Source of the DNA: Anaerostipes caccae L1-92
GTDB lineage: Bacteria > Bacillota > Clostridia > Lachnospirales > Lachnospiraceae
DNA: 64,000 bases
Reading direction: 5' to 3'
Assembly: GCF_014467075.1 (NCBI RefSeq)
Contig: NZ_AP023027.1
Coordinates: forward strand, 3,199,501 to 3,263,500
Part shown: positions 35,562 through 46,434 of the stretch, in pieces
How the letters are laid out: every line of letters starts with the position of its first letter
How positions within the stretch are numbered: the first letter of the stretch is position 1
The notes under the pieces: generated by a model
What the model saw: the letters and a program-made list of their open reading frames with translations, nothing else
The model's database searches: none
What the model was told of the DNA's origin: nothing
Translations under genes and position numbers: made by a program

Positions 35562-36617
35562 TTATTTTATATAGCTTCCAATCACATCTTTTACCGTGCT
35601 GATCTTATGACACTTCCACGCATCAGCCCCGCAGAAGATCAATCCATCATCAATGTTTCCTTTGACAGCCTCGATCAGGCGCTCCGTGATGCAGTAAACT
35701 GTCTCACCGGGATTGCAGGCAGACATACAGTTAAAACAGTGCTTCGGCTTGATCCTGCCTTCTCTCTGGACGATTTCCATAAATTTATTTTTGATGGCCC
35801 GCCCCGGCATTCCCACCGGACTCTTTACGATTGTGATATCTTCTTTTTTGCAGTTAATATAAGCTTCTTTATACCTGATATCAGCGTCACATTCCTCAGT
35901 GGTGACAAACGGAGTGGCAATCTGCACGCCGGAAGCTCCCATAGAAAGACAGTGCTCCATATCTTCTTTTGAAGAAACTCCTCCCGCCACGATAACCGGA
36001 ATGTCTTTTTCATACTTTTCTTCATATGGTTTTACCATGTCAATGATCTCACGGATCGTATCGTCATAGTTTTCATAAGTCTCATCGCTGACAAGCTCTT
36101 CGTATTTAAATCCCAGATGACCTCCGGCCTTCGGACCTTCGATCAGAAGCGCATCCGGCGCCGTCTGATGTTTTTTATCCCACATCTTGAGAATCACCCG
36201 CGCCGACTTTTTCGGGGATACGATCGGGACAAGCTTTGTCCTGCTTCCCTTTGCCAGAGCCGGAAGCTCTGTCGGAAGTCCCGCGCCTGAAATGATCAGG
36301 TCAATGCCGTTTGCAATCGCTTCCTTTACATAGTTGGCATACAGCCTTGTGGCTACCATAATGTTTATGCCGATGATACCGTCGGGCGCAATCTCTCTGG
36401 CCTTCCTGATGTGTTTTTTCATGGCACGCATGTTGGCCCCCTCAGGGTCCTTCTCAAAATCCGGCTCGTCGTATCCGATCTGAGCCGCCGACAGCACACC
36501 GATGCCGCCCTCTTTTGCAACAGCTCCCGCAAGGGAACTCAAACTGACACCTACGCCCATTCCCCCCTGTATAATAGGGATTTTCGCAACCAAATCCCCG
36601 ATCTTTAATGGTTTCAC
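35562..36617 (-). CDS. FabK-like flavin-dependent enoyl-ACP reductase / nitronate monooxygenase family
   Basis: 351 residues from GTG 36617. The ATG two codons upstream is only 2 bases from GGAGG, whereas the GTG has 8-base spacing. FMN TIM-barrel: IPIIQGGMGVGVSLSSLAG, PVIVAGGVSSKEDME, GASGVQIATPFV. The last 70 residues add a Cys-rich tail (KHCFNCMSACNPGETVYC), longer than typical FabK and closer to the broader nitronate-monooxygenase group. Position at the end of the fab/acc operon, with no fabI, supports a role in lipid synthesis, but FabK usually sits beside fabD. Biochemical identity is open. Confidence 0.75.
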   Translation of the reverse strand: MKPLKIGDLVAKIPIIQGGMGVGVSLSSLAGAVAKEGGIGVLSAAQIGYDEPDFEKDPEGANMRAMKKHIRKAREIAPDGIIGINIMVATRLYANYVKEAIANGIDLIISGAGLPTELPALAKGSRTKLVPIVSPKKSARVILKMWDKKHQTAPDALLIEGPKAGGHLGFKYEELVSDETYENYDDTIREIIDMVKPYEEKYEKDIPVIVAGGVSSKEDMEHCLSMGASGVQIATPFVTTEECDADIRYKEAYINCKKEDITIVKSPVGMPGRAIKNKFMEIVQREGRIKPKHCFNCMSACNPGETVYCITERLIEAVKGNIDDGLIFCGADAWKCHKISTVKDVIGSYIK

Positions 36618-36646
36618 TTCCATTACCTCCGTGGTCTTTCTTTCAC

Positions 36647-37441
36647 TTACATCTTTCTAAAGCGCTGGTATCTCTCTTCTACAATCTCTTCCGGCGTTTT
36701 CTTCCTATATCGTTTCAGGAAATCAACAATCATCTCTCTGATCTCCTCTGAAAGTTCGATAATATTATCAATGCTTGCAGGTTCGGGTTCTCTGATAACC
36801 TTCTCGATCACTCCGAGTTCCTTTAAATCTGCCGCTGTGATCTTCATTACTTTTGCAGCCTCGGATGCTCTGCTTCCGTCTTTCCACAAAATACTTGCAA
36901 ACCCTTCCGGGGAAAGGACTGAGTAAGTGGAGTTTTCCATACTCCACACCTCATTGCCGACAGCCATGGCGATGGCTCCGCCGCTGCCGCCTTCTCCGAT
37001 CATAATTGAAAGGATCGGAACTTTCAGGGAAGACATCTCATAAAGGTTCCTCGCAATCGCCTCACCGATACCGCCCTCTTCAGCTTCGATGCCGCAGAAG
37101 GCTCCCGGCGTATCCACAAAACAGATGACCGGACGGTGAAATTTCTCTGCCTGGCGCATGAGACGCATAGTCTTCCTGTAGCCTTCCGGGGAAGGCATTC
37201 CGAAGTTCCTTTTTATATTTTCTTTTGTAGAACGGCCTTTCTGCTGTCCGACAACTGTGACCGGAATCCCGTCTATGGATGCCAGCCCTCCTACGATCGC
37301 CCCGTCATCGCCAAATAAGCGGTCTCCGTGCAGAGACATATAACGGTCAAAAATCGTTGTGATGTAGTCCAGGCTGGTCGGCCGCTCCGCTGACCTGGAG
37401 ATCTCGACTCTCTCCCATGGTGTTAAATTATTATGACTCAT
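36647..37441 (-). CDS. accA: acetyl-CoA carboxylase carboxyltransferase subunit alpha
   Basis: 264 residues. Transfers carboxyl from biotin to acetyl-CoA together with Acc[21 protein letters not shown] and [20 protein letters not shown] form the oxyanion region. It is shorter at the N-terminus than the E. coli enzyme, as in related Firmicutes. Its start overlaps accD by 11 bases. Confidence 0.95.
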   Translation of the reverse strand: MSHNNLTPWERVEISRSAERPTSLDYITTIFDRYMSLHGDRLFGDDGAIVGGLASIDGIPVTVVGQQKGRSTKENIKRNFGMPSPEGYRKTMRLMRQAEKFHRPVICFVDTPGAFCGIEAEEGGIGEAIARNLYEMSSLKVPILSIMIGEGGSGGAIAMAVGNEVWSMENSTYSVLSPEGFASILWKDGSRASEAAKVMKITAADLKELGVIEKVIREPEPASIDNIIELSEEIREMIVDFLKRYRKKTPEEIVEERYQRFRKM

Positions 37442-38312
37442 AACAACAACTCCTTATAATGGTGGCAAGCACTTTCCGCAGGTTCTTCCGCTCAACGATC
37501 TTATCCACAAATCCGTGCTCCAGCAGAAATTCAGATCTCTGGAAACCATCCGGAAGCTTCTGACCGATGGTCTGCTCGATGACTCGCGGCCCTGCAAATC
37601 CAACCAATGCTCCCGGTTCCGCCAGTATGACATCTCCCAGCATGGCAAAACTTGCAGTCACTCCTCCGGTCGTCGGATCTGTCAGTACACTGATATACAA
37701 AAGTCCCGCCTGGTCATGTCTTCTCAAAGCCGCCGATGTCTTTTCCATCTGCATCAGGGAAATGATTCCCTCCTGCATCCTGGCTCCTCCCGAACATGTA
37801 AAAATAATGATCGGGATTCTCTGATCAGTTGCTCTCTCGATGGCCCTTGTGATCTTTTCACCGACGACCTGGCCCATGCTGCCCATCATAAAATCAGCGC
37901 TCATGACTGCAATGGCCGCTTCACTGCCCCCAATTTTTCCTTTTCCCGTGATCACCGCTTCTTCCAGATTGGTCACAGATTTCTGGTGCTCCAGCTTTTT
38001 CAAATAGCCCGGAAACTCCAGCGGATCGGACGTGGCAAGTCCGGTGTCCCACTCCTCAAAGGTATTGCGGTCCAGGACCATGGCGATCCTTGTTCTCGGC
38101 CGTATTCTGAAATAATTTCCACAGTGGGGACAGATATAATAATTTTCAATAATGTCTTCGTTATAGACCGGCTTTCCGCAGTCACTGCATTTTTGGAACA
38201 GCCCTTCCGGCGCCTGGTATTCAAGCAGGGTATCTTTGGCTTTTTTTACCCGTTCCGCCTGCTTTTTCTCCTGAGGTGTCAATGTTCTTTTCTTAAACAT
38301 TTCTTTTAACAT
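37431..38312 (-). CDS. accD: acetyl-CoA carboxylase carboxyltransferase subunit beta
   Basis: 293 residues. An N-terminal zinc ribbon (CSDCGKP...CPHCG, about residues 42-63) leads into the carboxyltransferase domain with [16 protein letters not shown] and [19 protein letters not shown]. It overlaps accC by 7 bases. Confidence 0.95.
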   Translation of the reverse strand: MLKEMFKKRTLTPQEKKQAERVKKAKDTLLEYQAPEGLFQKCSDCGKPVYNEDIIENYYICPHCGNYFRIRPRTRIAMVLDRNTFEEWDTGLATSDPLEFPGYLKKLEHQKSVTNLEEAVITGKGKIGGSEAAIAVMSADFMMGSMGQVVGEKITRAIERATDQRIPIIIFTCSGGARMQEGIISLMQMEKTSAALRRHDQAGLLYISVLTDPTTGGVTASFAMLGDVILAEPGALVGFAGPRVIEQTIGQKLPDGFQRSEFLLEHGFVDKIVERKNLRKVLATIIRSCCYES

Positions 38313-39688
38313 GATGCTTCACCCTGGCTTTCTGTCTCTTCTTCCCGTTCCTTCTGGAACCTCTCAATAAATCCGGTATCTACATTTCCGTCAATAAAAT
38401 CCTGATGATTGATGATGTCATACTGGTAATCAATGTTCGTCCTGATGCCTTCCAGCACCAGCTCTCCCAGAGCATTTCTGAGCTTCCTCAATGCCAGTTC
38501 ACGGTTTTTGTCATATACGATCAGTTTTGCAACCATCGAATCATAGAACGGAGGAATCTGATAACCGGTAAACAGGGCAGAGTCAATGCGCACACCCTTG
38601 CCGCCCGGAAAATGTACGTTTGTAACGGTTCCCGGACTCGGCCTGAAATCGTGTTCCGTATCCTCTGCATTTACCCTTACCTCGATGGCGTGTCCGGAGA
38701 TATGGATATCCTTCTGCTGATAAGTCAGATGTCTTCCCGCCGCAATGCGAATCTGTTCCCTGATCAAGTCTATGCCGGTGACCCATTCCGTGACCGGATG
38801 TTCTACCTGAATTCTGGTGTTCATCTCAATGAAATAGAAATTCCCGTCCTGGTCCTTCAGGAATTCAATGGTGCCTGCGCTGTAATATCCGGCCGCTTTT
38901 GCCGCTTTGACTGCAATGGCTCCCATCTTCTCTCTGAGTTCTTTGTTAATGGCCGGTGACGGTGACTCCTCGATCAGCTTCTGATGACGTCTCTGGATGG
39001 AACAGTCCCTCTCACCCAGATGAACTACATTTCCGTATTTATCAGCCAGAATCTGAAATTCGATATGTCTTGGATCACGGATATATTTTTCAATATACAT
39101 GGTGCCGTCTCCGAAAGCATTTTCTGCTTCCCGCTTTGCCGTTTCAAATATATGTTCAAACTCTGCGGAATCTTCGCAGATCCTCATGCCCTTGCCTCCG
39201 CCGCCTGCGGATGCCTTGATCATGACAGGATATCCCATCTCGTCGGCAGTCTTCCTGCCCTCCAAAGCTTCATAAACCGCATCTTTGGTCCCCGGCACAA
39301 CAGGAACACCAGCTTCCATCATCGTCTTTCTGGCAGAAGATTTATCCCCCATCTTGTCAATGATTTCTGCGGAAGGCCCGATAAAGGATATGTTGCACTT
39401 TTCACACATGCGGACAAACTTGCTGTTCTCCGATAAAAATCCGAATCCCGGATGAATGGCATCCGCCCCTACCGCCATGGCAGCTCCAATGATCCTTTCC
39501 ATATCCAGATAGCTGTCCTTTGCAGGCGCAGGACCGATACAGACGGTCTCGTCCGCCAGCTGTGCATGCAGAGCATCTTTATCTGCCTCGGAGCAAACTG
39601 CCACAGAAAGGATGTCCATCTCACGGCATGCCCGGATGATTCGCACCGCGATCTCTCCTCTGTTTGCAATTAAAATTTTCTTAAACAT
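38306..39688 (-). CDS. accC: biotin carboxylase subunit of acetyl-CoA carboxylase
   Basis: 460 residues. ATP-grasp enzyme carboxylating the biotin on Acc[17 protein letters not shown], the glycine-rich loop [13 protein letters not shown] and [14 protein letters not shown] are present. AGGAGG is 10 bases before ATG 39688. It lies between fabZ and accD. Confidence 0.96.
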   Translation of the reverse strand: MFKKILIANRGEIAVRIIRACREMDILSVAVCSEADKDALHAQLADETVCIGPAPAKDSYLDMERIIGAAMAVGADAIHPGFGFLSENSKFVRMCEKCNISFIGPSAEIIDKMGDKSSARKTMMEAGVPVVPGTKDAVYEALEGRKTADEMGYPVMIKASAGGGGKGMRICEDSAEFEHIFETAKREAENAFGDGTMYIEKYIRDPRHIEFQILADKYGNVVHLGERDCSIQRRHQKLIEESPSPAINKELREKMGAIAVKAAKAAGYYSAGTIEFLKDQDGNFYFIEMNTRIQVEHPVTEWVTGIDLIREQIRIAAGRHLTYQQKDIHISGHAIEVRVNAEDTEHDFRPSPGTVTNVHFPGGKGVRIDSALFTGYQIPPFYDSMVAKLIVYDKNRELALRKLRNALGELVLEGIRTNIDYQYDIINHQDFIDGNVDTGFIERFQKEREEETESQGEASC

Positions 39689-39701
39689 ACGACGCTTCCT
39701 C

Positions 39702-40124
39702 CTAGCCGATCATAAATGTGATTTCGCCGGACGCGACGACCTTACCGTCCACCGTTGCGGTTCCCTTGCCGACTCCTACCGGCCCTTTCACCTTGATCAT
39801 TTCTACTTCCAGATTCAGCACGTCTCCGGGTACGACTTTGCCGCGGAATTTTGCCTTATTGACTCCGCCTAAAAATCCGATCTTTCCTTTGTTCTCTTCT
39901 GCAGAAAGGCAGCACACGGCTCCGACCTGAGCCAGAGCCTCGATGATCAGCACACCCGGCATCACTGGCTCCTGCGGAAAATGTCCCGCAAAGAACGGTT
40001 CATTATATGTCACGCATTTTTTGCCCACTGCCCTTTTTCCGACTTCCATTTCCTCAATCCGGTCAACCAAAAGAAACGGGCTCCTGTGCGGGATAATATT
40101 CATAATTTCTTTAATATTCAGCAT
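39702..40124 (-). CDS. fabZ: 3-hydroxyacyl-ACP dehydratase
   Basis: 140 residues, hot-dog fold. The active-site motif is [19 protein letters not shown], with catalytic His and Glu. It dehydrates beta-hydroxyacyl-ACP in each elongation round. It lies between accB and accC. Confidence 0.96.
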   Translation of the reverse strand: MLNIKEIMNIIPHRSPFLLVDRIEEMEVGKRAVGKKCVTYNEPFFAGHFPQEPVMPGVLIIEALAQVGAVCCLSAEENKGKIGFLGGVNKAKFRGKVVPGDVLNLEVEMIKVKGPVGVGKGTATVDGKVVASGEITFMIG

Positions 40125-40138
40125 ATGTTTCCCCTTTC

Positions 40139-40585
40139 TTACCGGATAATGACCAGAGGTTCCCCGTATTCTACGATATCCCCGTTATGAACCGGGATGC
40201 TCACTACGGTTCCTTCAAACTCACTCTCCACTTCGTTCATCAACTTCATAGCTTCAACAATTCCAATGATCTGTCCCTTTGTCACCGTATCGCCTACCTG
40301 CACGAACGGATCTGCTCCTTCCGACGGAGCCGCGTAAAAGGTACCCACCAAAGGAGCCGTCACGGCGTTGCCTTCCGCCTCTTTTACTTCCGGCAGAGCT
40401 TCCGGCGTGTTCTGCGGCGCAGGTGCAGCCGCAGGCACAGGCGGCACCGCCAATTCCGGTGCTGCCAGGACTCTTTCTTTCTTCTTTGACAGCTTCACTG
40501 AGAAATCATCATCTTTATATTCAAACTTATCGACATCTGACTCTGATAATGCCTGGATCAGTTCTTTCATTTCCTCTAATTTCAT
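40139..40585 (-). CDS. accB: biotin carboxyl carrier protein of acetyl-CoA carboxylase
   Basis: 148 residues. N-terminal helical part, a flexible Pro/Ala-rich linker (about 50-75), and a C-terminal biotinyl domain with [10 protein letters not shown], whose Lys receives biotin. It lies between fabF and fabZ. Confidence 0.96.
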   Translation of the reverse strand: MKLEEMKELIQALSESDVDKFEYKDDDFSVKLSKKKERVLAAPELAVPPVPAAAPAPQNTPEALPEVKEAEGNAVTAPLVGTFYAAPSEGADPFVQVGDTVTKGQIIGIVEAMKLMNEVESEFEGTVVSIPVHNGDIVEYGEPLVIIR

Positions 40586-40597
40586 AGTCTATCCTCC

Positions 40598-41842
40598 CTA
40601 TTCCGCAAACTTTTTGATCAGAAGTGTTGCATTATGTCCTCCGAACCCAAGTGAATTGCTCAGAGCATAATTGACTGTGCGGTCTGTGACCGGCTCTAAT
40701 GTGTAATCCAGGTCACATTCTTCATCCGGCACCTTAAGTCCTACGGTCGGATGAATGTAGTCTTCCAGAACAGTTTTTACACAGGTGATAAACTCAATGG
40801 CTCCGGCAGCCCCAAGTCCGTGACCGATCATAGATTTTGTAGAACTGATCTTCAAGTCTTTGGCGTGCTCTCCGAAGGTTGTTTTGATCGCTTTCGTCTC
40901 AAACTTGTCGTTGGCCGGTGTACTCGTTCCGTGGGCGTTAATATAGTCCACATCATCGGGACGAATCTCCGCCTCGTCAATGGCAAACTGCATCGCACGC
41001 GCTGCACCCTCTCCGTCTTCTGCCGGAGATGTGATATGGAAAGCATCGCTGGTAGCACCATATCCCACGACTTCCGCAAGGATCCTGGCACCTCTGGCTT
41101 TGGCGTGCTCCAATGTCTCGAGCACTACTACGCCTGCTCCCTCTCCAATAACAAATCCGTCTCTTTCCTTATCAAACGGAATGGATGCACGTTTTGGATC
41201 TTCAGAACTGCTCAGTGCTGTCAGAGAGGCAAATCCCGCCACAGCTACCGGCGTGATGCAGGCTTCCGTTCCTCCTGCCACCATCACATCTGCCTCGCCG
41301 CACTGGATCGAGCGGAATGCTTCTCCAATAGACTGCGTGCCTGTAGCACATGCAGTAACTACATTGATGCTCTTGCCCCTTAACCCAAACGCAAGGGAAA
41401 CATTTCCCGCAGCCATGTTGGAGATCATCATCGGAACCACCAGAGGCTTGACTCTGTTAGGACCCTTTGTACGGATGACTTCGGTGTTTTTTTCTACAAT
41501 CTGCAGACTTCCTGTTCCCGACCCGACAGATACACCAATCCTCGCTGTATCTTCTTTTTCCAGATCCAGTCCGGAATCCTCGATAGCCTCTTTGGCCGCA
41601 GCCACGGCGTACTGGGAGAACAGTTCCATTCTCCTTGCAGAACGCGGGTCTATATAATCTTTCGCTTTAAAATCCTTTACTTCTGCTGCCAGATGAGTTT
41701 TGTATTCACTGGCATCAAAATGACTGATTGGAGCAAATCCAGTCTTTTGCTGTTTGATTCCGTCCCAGAACTCTTCCACACTGTTTCCGATCGGAGTAAT
41801 CGCACCCATTCCGGTAACTACGACTCTCTTTAAATTCTTCAT
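40598..41842 (-). CDS. fabF: beta-ketoacyl-ACP synthase II
   Basis: 414 residues. Elongating condensing enzyme. Catalytic Cys in VVTACATGTQSIGEAF; the two His in NAHGTSTPANDKFE and SMIGHGLGAAGAIE. fabH (initiation) is not in this operon or elsewhere in the window. Confidence 0.97.
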   Translation of the reverse strand: MKNLKRVVVTGMGAITPIGNSVEEFWDGIKQQKTGFAPISHFDASEYKTHLAAEVKDFKAKDYIDPRSARRMELFSQYAVAAAKEAIEDSGLDLEKEDTARIGVSVGSGTGSLQIVEKNTEVIRTKGPNRVKPLVVPMMISNMAAGNVSLAFGLRGKSINVVTACATGTQSIGEAFRSIQCGEADVMVAGGTEACITPVAVAGFASLTALSSSEDPKRASIPFDKERDGFVIGEGAGVVVLETLEHAKARGARILAEVVGYGATSDAFHITSPAEDGEGAARAMQFAIDEAEIRPDDVDYINAHGTSTPANDKFETKAIKTTFGEHAKDLKISSTKSMIGHGLGAAGAIEFITCVKTVLEDYIHPTVGLKVPDEECDLDYTLEPVTDRTVNYALSNSLGFGGHNATLLIKKFAE

Positions 41843-41853
41843 ACTGCTCTCCT

Positions 41854-42594
41854 TTACATTCCCATTCCGCCATCCACACTGATCGTCTGCCCAGTAATAT
41901 AGGACGCCTTGTCAGATGCTAAAAATGCTACTGTCTCTGCGATATCCTTTGTCGTCCCTACTTTTTTTAACGGGATCGTATCGATAATACCCTTCTTCAC
42001 GTCCTCCGGAAGCACTTCCGTCATCTCCGTATCTATGTACCCCGGTGCCACCGCATTGACCGTGATCCCTCTGGACCCAAGTTCTCTTGCCAAAGATTTG
42101 GTCATACCGATGACTCCTGCCTTGGAGGCACAGTAATTCATCTGCCCGGCATTTCCGATCACACCGGAAACGGAAGACATGTTGATAATATGACCGGACT
42201 TTTGTCTCAGCATAATCCTTGCCACATGTTTCATGCAGTTAAAGGTTCCCTTCAGATTGACATTGATCACCTGATCGAACTCTTCTTCGCTCATCTTCAT
42301 AGCCAGGTTATCTTTTGTGATTCCTGCGTTGTTTACCAAGATGTCGATGGAACCGAATTCCTTTTTCACGGAAGCCATCATTTCTTTGGCCGTATCAAAA
42401 TCGGAGACATCTCCCTGATATACTTTGGCTTCTCCGCCGTTTTCTTTGATCGAAGCGACCACTTCTTCGGCTTTTTCTCTGGACCCGCAGTAATTGACGA
42501 TGACTTTCGCCCCATAGCCCGCAAGGGTCAGTGCCACTTCACGGCCGATCCCACGGCTTGCACCTGTGACAACAGCTACTTTTCCTTCTAACAT
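41854..42594 (-). CDS. fabG: 3-oxoacyl-ACP reductase
   Basis: 246 residues, short-chain dehydrogenase. [16 protein letters not shown] nucleotide site; Ser in [14 protein letters not shown] with YCASK (Tyr, Lys). The first NADPH step of the cycle. It overlaps fabD by 7 bases. Confidence 0.96.
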   Translation of the reverse strand: MLEGKVAVVTGASRGIGREVALTLAGYGAKVIVNYCGSREKAEEVVASIKENGGEAKVYQGDVSDFDTAKEMMASVKKEFGSIDILVNNAGITKDNLAMKMSEEEFDQVINVNLKGTFNCMKHVARIMLRQKSGHIINMSSVSGVIGNAGQMNYCASKAGVIGMTKSLARELGSRGITVNAVAPGYIDTEMTEVLPEDVKKGIIDTIPLKKVGTTKDIAETVAFLASDKASYITGQTISVDGGMGM

Positions 42595-43514
42595 GATAAG
42601 ACCTCCTCAAGCTTTTTCAAATCTTCTTTTTTCTCTATATTGATCACTTTCATCTTCCGGTCGATCTTTCTCATAAAGCCGGACAGAGTTCTTCCAGGAC
42701 CGATCTCGATAAAAGTATCCGCTCCCGCTTCTATCATTTTATGTATAGATTGTTCCCAACGGACAGAAGAATAAACCTGTTTTCCCAGCAGGTCTTTTAC
42801 CTGATCTTTGGAAGCAACAAATTCTGCAGTCGTATTTGAAACATACGGAATCTCCGGATCCTGAACATCCACGTCTTTTAAGACCTCAAGCAGTTTTTCC
42901 CCGGCAGGTTTTAACATAGGAGAGTGAAATGGTCCGCTGACTTTCAGCGGAAGAACTCTTTTGGCTCCTGCCTCGCGAAGCACGTCTGCCGCTGCCTCTA
43001 CGGCTTTCGCCTCCCCGGATATTACAATCTGTCCGGGGCAGTTGTAATTGGCGATGGAGACAACTCCGTCCACTCCGGGAAGCACTGCCTCGATCTCTTC
43101 TTTCTTCATGCCAAGAACAGCCGCCATAGCTCCCTCACCGGCAGGCACTGTGTCCTGCATAAGGATTCCCCTCTGGCGGACAACTTTGACTGCATCCTCA
43201 AAGCTCATGACATTGCCTGCAACAAGGGCACAGTATTCACCGAGACTTAAACCGGCTGTCATATCTGCTTTTATACCCATGGCTTCGATCTCTCTTAAAA
43301 TGGCCACACTGGCTGTCACCATGGCCGCCTGTGTATACTCCGTAATGTTAATGTCTTCATTTTCCTCGAAGCACAATGCCTTCACATCAATATCCAACAC
43401 TTCATTTGCTTTTTCAAATATTTCTCTGCTGTGTTCAAAAGAGTCATAGAACTCTTGTCCCATACCGACATACTGTGCTCCCTGTCCCGGAAACATAAAA
43501 ACAATTTTACCCAT
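42588..43514 (-). CDS. fabD: malonyl-CoA:ACP transacylase
   Basis: 308 residues from ATG 43514 ([19 protein letters not shown]), supported by GAGGTGATAACG; an 11-codon upstream extension is rejected. Nucleophile in [15 protein letters not shown]. Loads malonyl groups onto ACP. A second FabT-like palindrome lies 22 bases upstream. Confidence 0.96.
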   Translation of the reverse strand: MGKIVFMFPGQGAQYVGMGQEFYDSFEHSREIFEKANEVLDIDVKALCFEENEDINITEYTQAAMVTASVAILREIEAMGIKADMTAGLSLGEYCALVAGNVMSFEDAVKVVRQRGILMQDTVPAGEGAMAAVLGMKKEEIEAVLPGVDGVVSIANYNCPGQIVISGEAKAVEAAADVLREAGAKRVLPLKVSGPFHSPMLKPAGEKLLEVLKDVDVQDPEIPYVSNTTAEFVASKDQVKDLLGKQVYSSVRWEQSIHKMIEAGADTFIEIGPGRTLSGFMRKIDRKMKVINIEKKEDLKKLEEVLSC

Positions 43515-43535
43515 CGTTATCACCTCGTCAATTAC

Positions 43536-43548
43536 TTTGAGTTTCAAA
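43536..43548. promoter_or_regulatory. second FabT-like palindrome, before fabD
   Basis: TTTGAGTTTCAAA fits TTTGANNNTCAAA, the same pattern as the site in the acpP promoter. It lies between the acpP terminator and the fabD start. No clear promoter overlaps it, so it could act as a roadblock or be chance. Confidence 0.4.
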
Positions 43549-43559
43549 ATATCTGTTTC

Positions 43560-43602
43560 TAAAAAATTGACTTATAACCTCAAATCATCAGTTATAAGCC
43601 AA
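43560..43602 (-). terminator. acpP terminator / operon attenuator
   Basis: Minus strand TTGGCTTATAAC (43602-43591) pairs with GTTATAAGTCAA (43578-43567) with one G-U pair, then six T. Partial termination here would yield more acpP message than downstream fab message. Confidence 0.75.
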
Positions 43603-43615
43603 TATTTTGTCAATC

Positions 43616-43849
43616 TTAATCTTCTACGCCTTTATTCTTTAAGTAGTTGATTACATCTTCGACAGTATTAAGCTCTGTCAGATCGTCAGACGGAATCTCT
43701 ACATCGTACTCTTCTTCTAATGCCATAACTAATTCAAATAAGTCCAGGGAGTCAGCTCCTAAGTCATCTTTGAAAGATGTCTCTAACGCAATTTCACTTT
43801 CATCAACGCTTAACTGTTCTGCAATGATTTCCTTCATTTTCTCTAACAT
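43616..43849 (-). CDS. acpP: acyl carrier protein
   Basis: 77 residues, acidic, four-helix. Phosphopantetheine Ser34 lies in [12 protein letters not shown]. It carries all fatty acid intermediates. First gene of the fab/acc operon, with AAGGAG 8 bases upstream, followed by its own terminator. Confidence 0.97.
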   Translation of the reverse strand: MLEKMKEIIAEQLSVDESEIALETSFKDDLGADSLDLFELVMALEEEYDVEIPSDDLTELNTVEDVINYLKNKGVED

Positions 43850-43878
43850 AATTTAATCTCCTTCATACCTCATAATAG

Positions 43879-43920
43879 TTTGATTATCAAAGTATACCTA
43901 CTTATACCCGAACTTGTCAA
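43879..43920 (-). promoter_or_regulatory. fatty acid operon promoter with FabT-like operator
   Basis: Minus strand TTGACA (43920-43915), 18-base spacer, TATACT (43896-43891). The palindrome TTTGATTATCAAA (43879-43891) begins at the -10 and covers the start site. It matches the FabT (MarR family) operator known from streptococci and other Firmicutes. FabT with acyl-ACP represses such promoters. No fabT gene is in the window. Confidence 0.75.
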
Positions 43921-44004
43921 GTAAATTCACTCCTATATTATACTAACTCACATACAAATATGCAAGGAAGTTATTAGGAAATAACGGTAAAAAAATCTGT
44001 TTCC

Positions 44005-45264
44005 CTATTCTTCCGCCGAATGCCAGTCAAGCAGGATTTCCTCTGCTTTCTTGTTCCAGAATCCCCCGGCCTCATCACATGCATCCGCCAGCTGTTCAAA
44101 CAGAGGGTCTTCTTTTCCCAGTTTCCGAAAATCCTCAATCGCCGTCAGCGGCATAGAGATGTGCGTGTACACGATCTTTTTCTCTCCCGGCATCTTCTTT
44201 AAATACAAGGTAGTATCTACAACCGCATCAAGGCCTCCGATATGGGTAATGTTCATAGCAGCATCGACCTTCTTGTCACGGAGCAGCTCAAGAGCTTCTT
44301 CCATATCGCTTCTAAGGCCCCCGGATGAGCCGATAAGCTTGGTCTTAAGATAATGGCTGCCGTAGATGTTCATGCCCGCCCTGTACTTCTTGTCCGCCGT
44401 TGCCGCGTAAATATTCATGCAGCCGTCCATGGCCATGATCCTGTTCCCTGTCTCCGCCACGTTTTTCGGCGGGGCATAGACGAAAACATCGTCATATCCC
44501 TTTTCATTGGTCAGTGCCAGCAGAGCGGAAGCAGGATCTACCATCATGGACGGATTTATATAGTAAAGCTCCACTCCATTTCGCTGTGCTTCCTGCACCG
44601 GAATCAGCCTTCTGGCTTTGGCAATCCGATCTTCGTTAATATCCGTCACCACAAGCCTTTTCGGTTTCTTCTCCATAGTCAGAACATAGCGGATGGCCAT
44701 CAGCCCCATGGGCCCGCATCCTCCAAGAATCACTGTATTGCCGCCTTCTTTGATACCGGAAATGTGGTCGTGGGAACCGGGTTTGCTGTGGTAATTGGAG
44801 TGAAAGCTTCCCACAATACTGTACAGTGCCTGTGCCACTGTTGCCTCATAAAAGCTCTCCCCCTCAAAAGTAAGCAGACATCCCTTTTCAATCACTTCTC
44901 CCGGGACAATACAGTAGGTGGCAGCTCCTCCGAAATACTCATAGGAATAACCGGGAGACTCAATCTGTCCGGGTATCTCAGGAACAACTACATACTTGTC
45001 TCCGGGACAATACTGATCCTTCCACTTCTCACCCACCTGTTCAATGACACCGGCGAATTCATGTCCGATCAAGATCGGATATCTTCGTATGTTCTTCGGA
45101 ACCCTCAGATGCCTCTGTGCAAGCGTGATTTCTTTTAAAGTAGACATGGCAATTCCATTGCAGAGGATCTTGAGCAGGATCTCGTCCTCTTTGATCCCGG
45201 GAAGTTCAAATTCTTCCATCCTGATGTCCTTTACCCCATAAAGTCTGACGCCTTTTACCTTCAT
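44005..45264 (-). CDS. zinc-type dehydrogenase resembling L-sorbose-1-phosphate reductase
   Basis: 419 residues from ATG 45264. Medium-chain dehydrogenase: KVKGVRLYGVKDIRMEEFEL, zinc-region IGHEFAGVIEQVG, Rossmann VILGGCGPMGLMAIRYVL. The length and the segments SPGYSYEYFGGAATY, NYHSKPGSHDHISGIKEGG and YDDVFVYAPP recall SorE of enterobacterial sorbose operons. It acts alone here, with no PTS or other sorbose genes nearby, so the substrate is uncertain; a ketose- or polyol-phosphate is likely. Confidence 0.75.
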   Translation of the reverse strand: MKVKGVRLYGVKDIRMEEFELPGIKEDEILLKILCNGIAMSTLKEITLAQRHLRVPKNIRRYPILIGHEFAGVIEQVGEKWKDQYCPGDKYVVVPEIPGQIESPGYSYEYFGGAATYCIVPGEVIEKGCLLTFEGESFYEATVAQALYSIVGSFHSNYHSKPGSHDHISGIKEGGNTVILGGCGPMGLMAIRYVLTMEKKPKRLVVTDINEDRIAKARRLIPVQEAQRNGVELYYINPSMMVDPASALLALTNEKGYDDVFVYAPPKNVAETGNRIMAMDGCMNIYAATADKKYRAGMNIYGSHYLKTKLIGSSGGLRSDMEEALELLRDKKVDAAMNITHIGGLDAVVDTTLYLKKMPGEKKIVYTHISMPLTAIEDFRKLGKEDPLFEQLADACDEAGGFWNKKAEEILLDWHSAEE

Positions 45265-45456
45265 AGTCACCGCCCCTTTTCACACAATGCAGGTCACATG
45301 GAAATTATTTTCTAAGATTATAACAGAAATGGAAATAAAAAAAAAGACTTGTAACTGAGGATCAGAAGGAGAACACAAAAGAATCAAACTTTCATCACAT
45401 TTTGTTTCGTTTTCTTTTTTATTATGTTAGGAGACAACACAAAAGGAGGCAGTAAA

Positions 45457-46434
45457 TTGATTGAAGTAAAACATCTTACCAAGAGCTATGACGGCCATCC
45501 GGCGTTGGATGACCTGTCATTTACAATCGAGAAAGGCCGGGTCTACGGTTTCCTCGGACCTAACGGCGCCGGAAAGTCCACTACGATGAATATCATGACC
45601 GGATATATCGGTGCAGACAGCGGAGAAGTCCTGATCAACGGATTCGATATTTTAAAAGAACCGGAGAAAGCGAAAAGATCTGTGGGATATCTTCCGGAAA
45701 TTCCGCCCCTCTATCCCGATATGACCGTCCGGGAATATTTAAGTTTCGTATCTGAACTAAAAGAGATCCCCGGAAAAGAAAGGGCGGCACAGGTAGACGA
45801 AGTTCTAAGTCTCGTCAGGCTTACCGATGTTTCCAGCCGCCTGATCCGCAATCTTTCCAAAGGATACCGCCAGAGAACCGGTCTTGCGGCTGCAGTGCTT
45901 GGTTTCCCCGATATCATTATTCTGGATGAACCGACGGTTGGCCTGGACCCAAAGCAGATCATCGAAATCCGGCAGCTCATCCGCACACTCTCCAAAGATC
46001 ATACGATCATTCTCAGCTCTCATATCCTGGCGGAGGTTCAGGAAATCTGCGATTATGTCCTCATTATTTCAAAAGGGCGCCTGACAGCCGAGGGTACACC
46101 AAAACAACTGGAAGAAACGTCCCGTGGAAAGGATAGTGTGGAGCTTACCATCATGTCGGACCCGGCCCGAATACAGTCTGTTCTGGATTCTCTCTCCGGC
46201 ATACACACAATCTGCTGGAAAGGAGACACGGGAGATTCCTGCGATATCTCAGTGGAATTCACCGGCGACAGTAAAAAAATCTGCCGGGAGATTTCCCTTG
46301 CTTTTGCAAGAGAAGAAATCCCGGTCACACGGATTTATATTTCCAGGACGAATCTTGAAGACATTTTCCTGGAATTGACCGACACAGACAGCCAGGAACA
46401 GGAAGGAGACGAAAAAGATGAAAGCAATTTATAA
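45457..46434 (+). CDS. ABC transporter ATP-binding protein (GldA-like)
   Basis: 325 residues from TTG 45457, chosen because AAAGGAGG ends 7 bases upstream. Walker A GFLGPNGAGKST, signature NLSKGYRQRTGLAAAVLG, Walker B IIILDEPTVGLDPKQ. The C-terminal 110 residues form the accessory domain seen in ABC-2 exporters. First of four co-directional genes resembling the gliding-type (Gld) export system found in many non-gliding bacteria. Confidence 0.85.
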   Translation: MIEVKHLTKSYDGHPALDDLSFTIEKGRVYGFLGPNGAGKSTTMNIMTGYIGADSGEVLINGFDILKEPEKAKRSVGYLPEIPPLYPDMTVREYLSFVSELKEIPGKERAAQVDEVLSLVRLTDVSSRLIRNLSKGYRQRTGLAAAVLGFPDIIILDEPTVGLDPKQIIEIRQLIRTLSKDHTIILSSHILAEVQEICDYVLIISKGRLTAEGTPKQLEETSRGKDSVELTIMSDPARIQSVLDSLSGIHTICWKGDTGDSCDISVEFTGDSKKICREISLAFAREEIPVTRIYISRTNLEDIFLELTDTDSQEQEGDEKDESNL

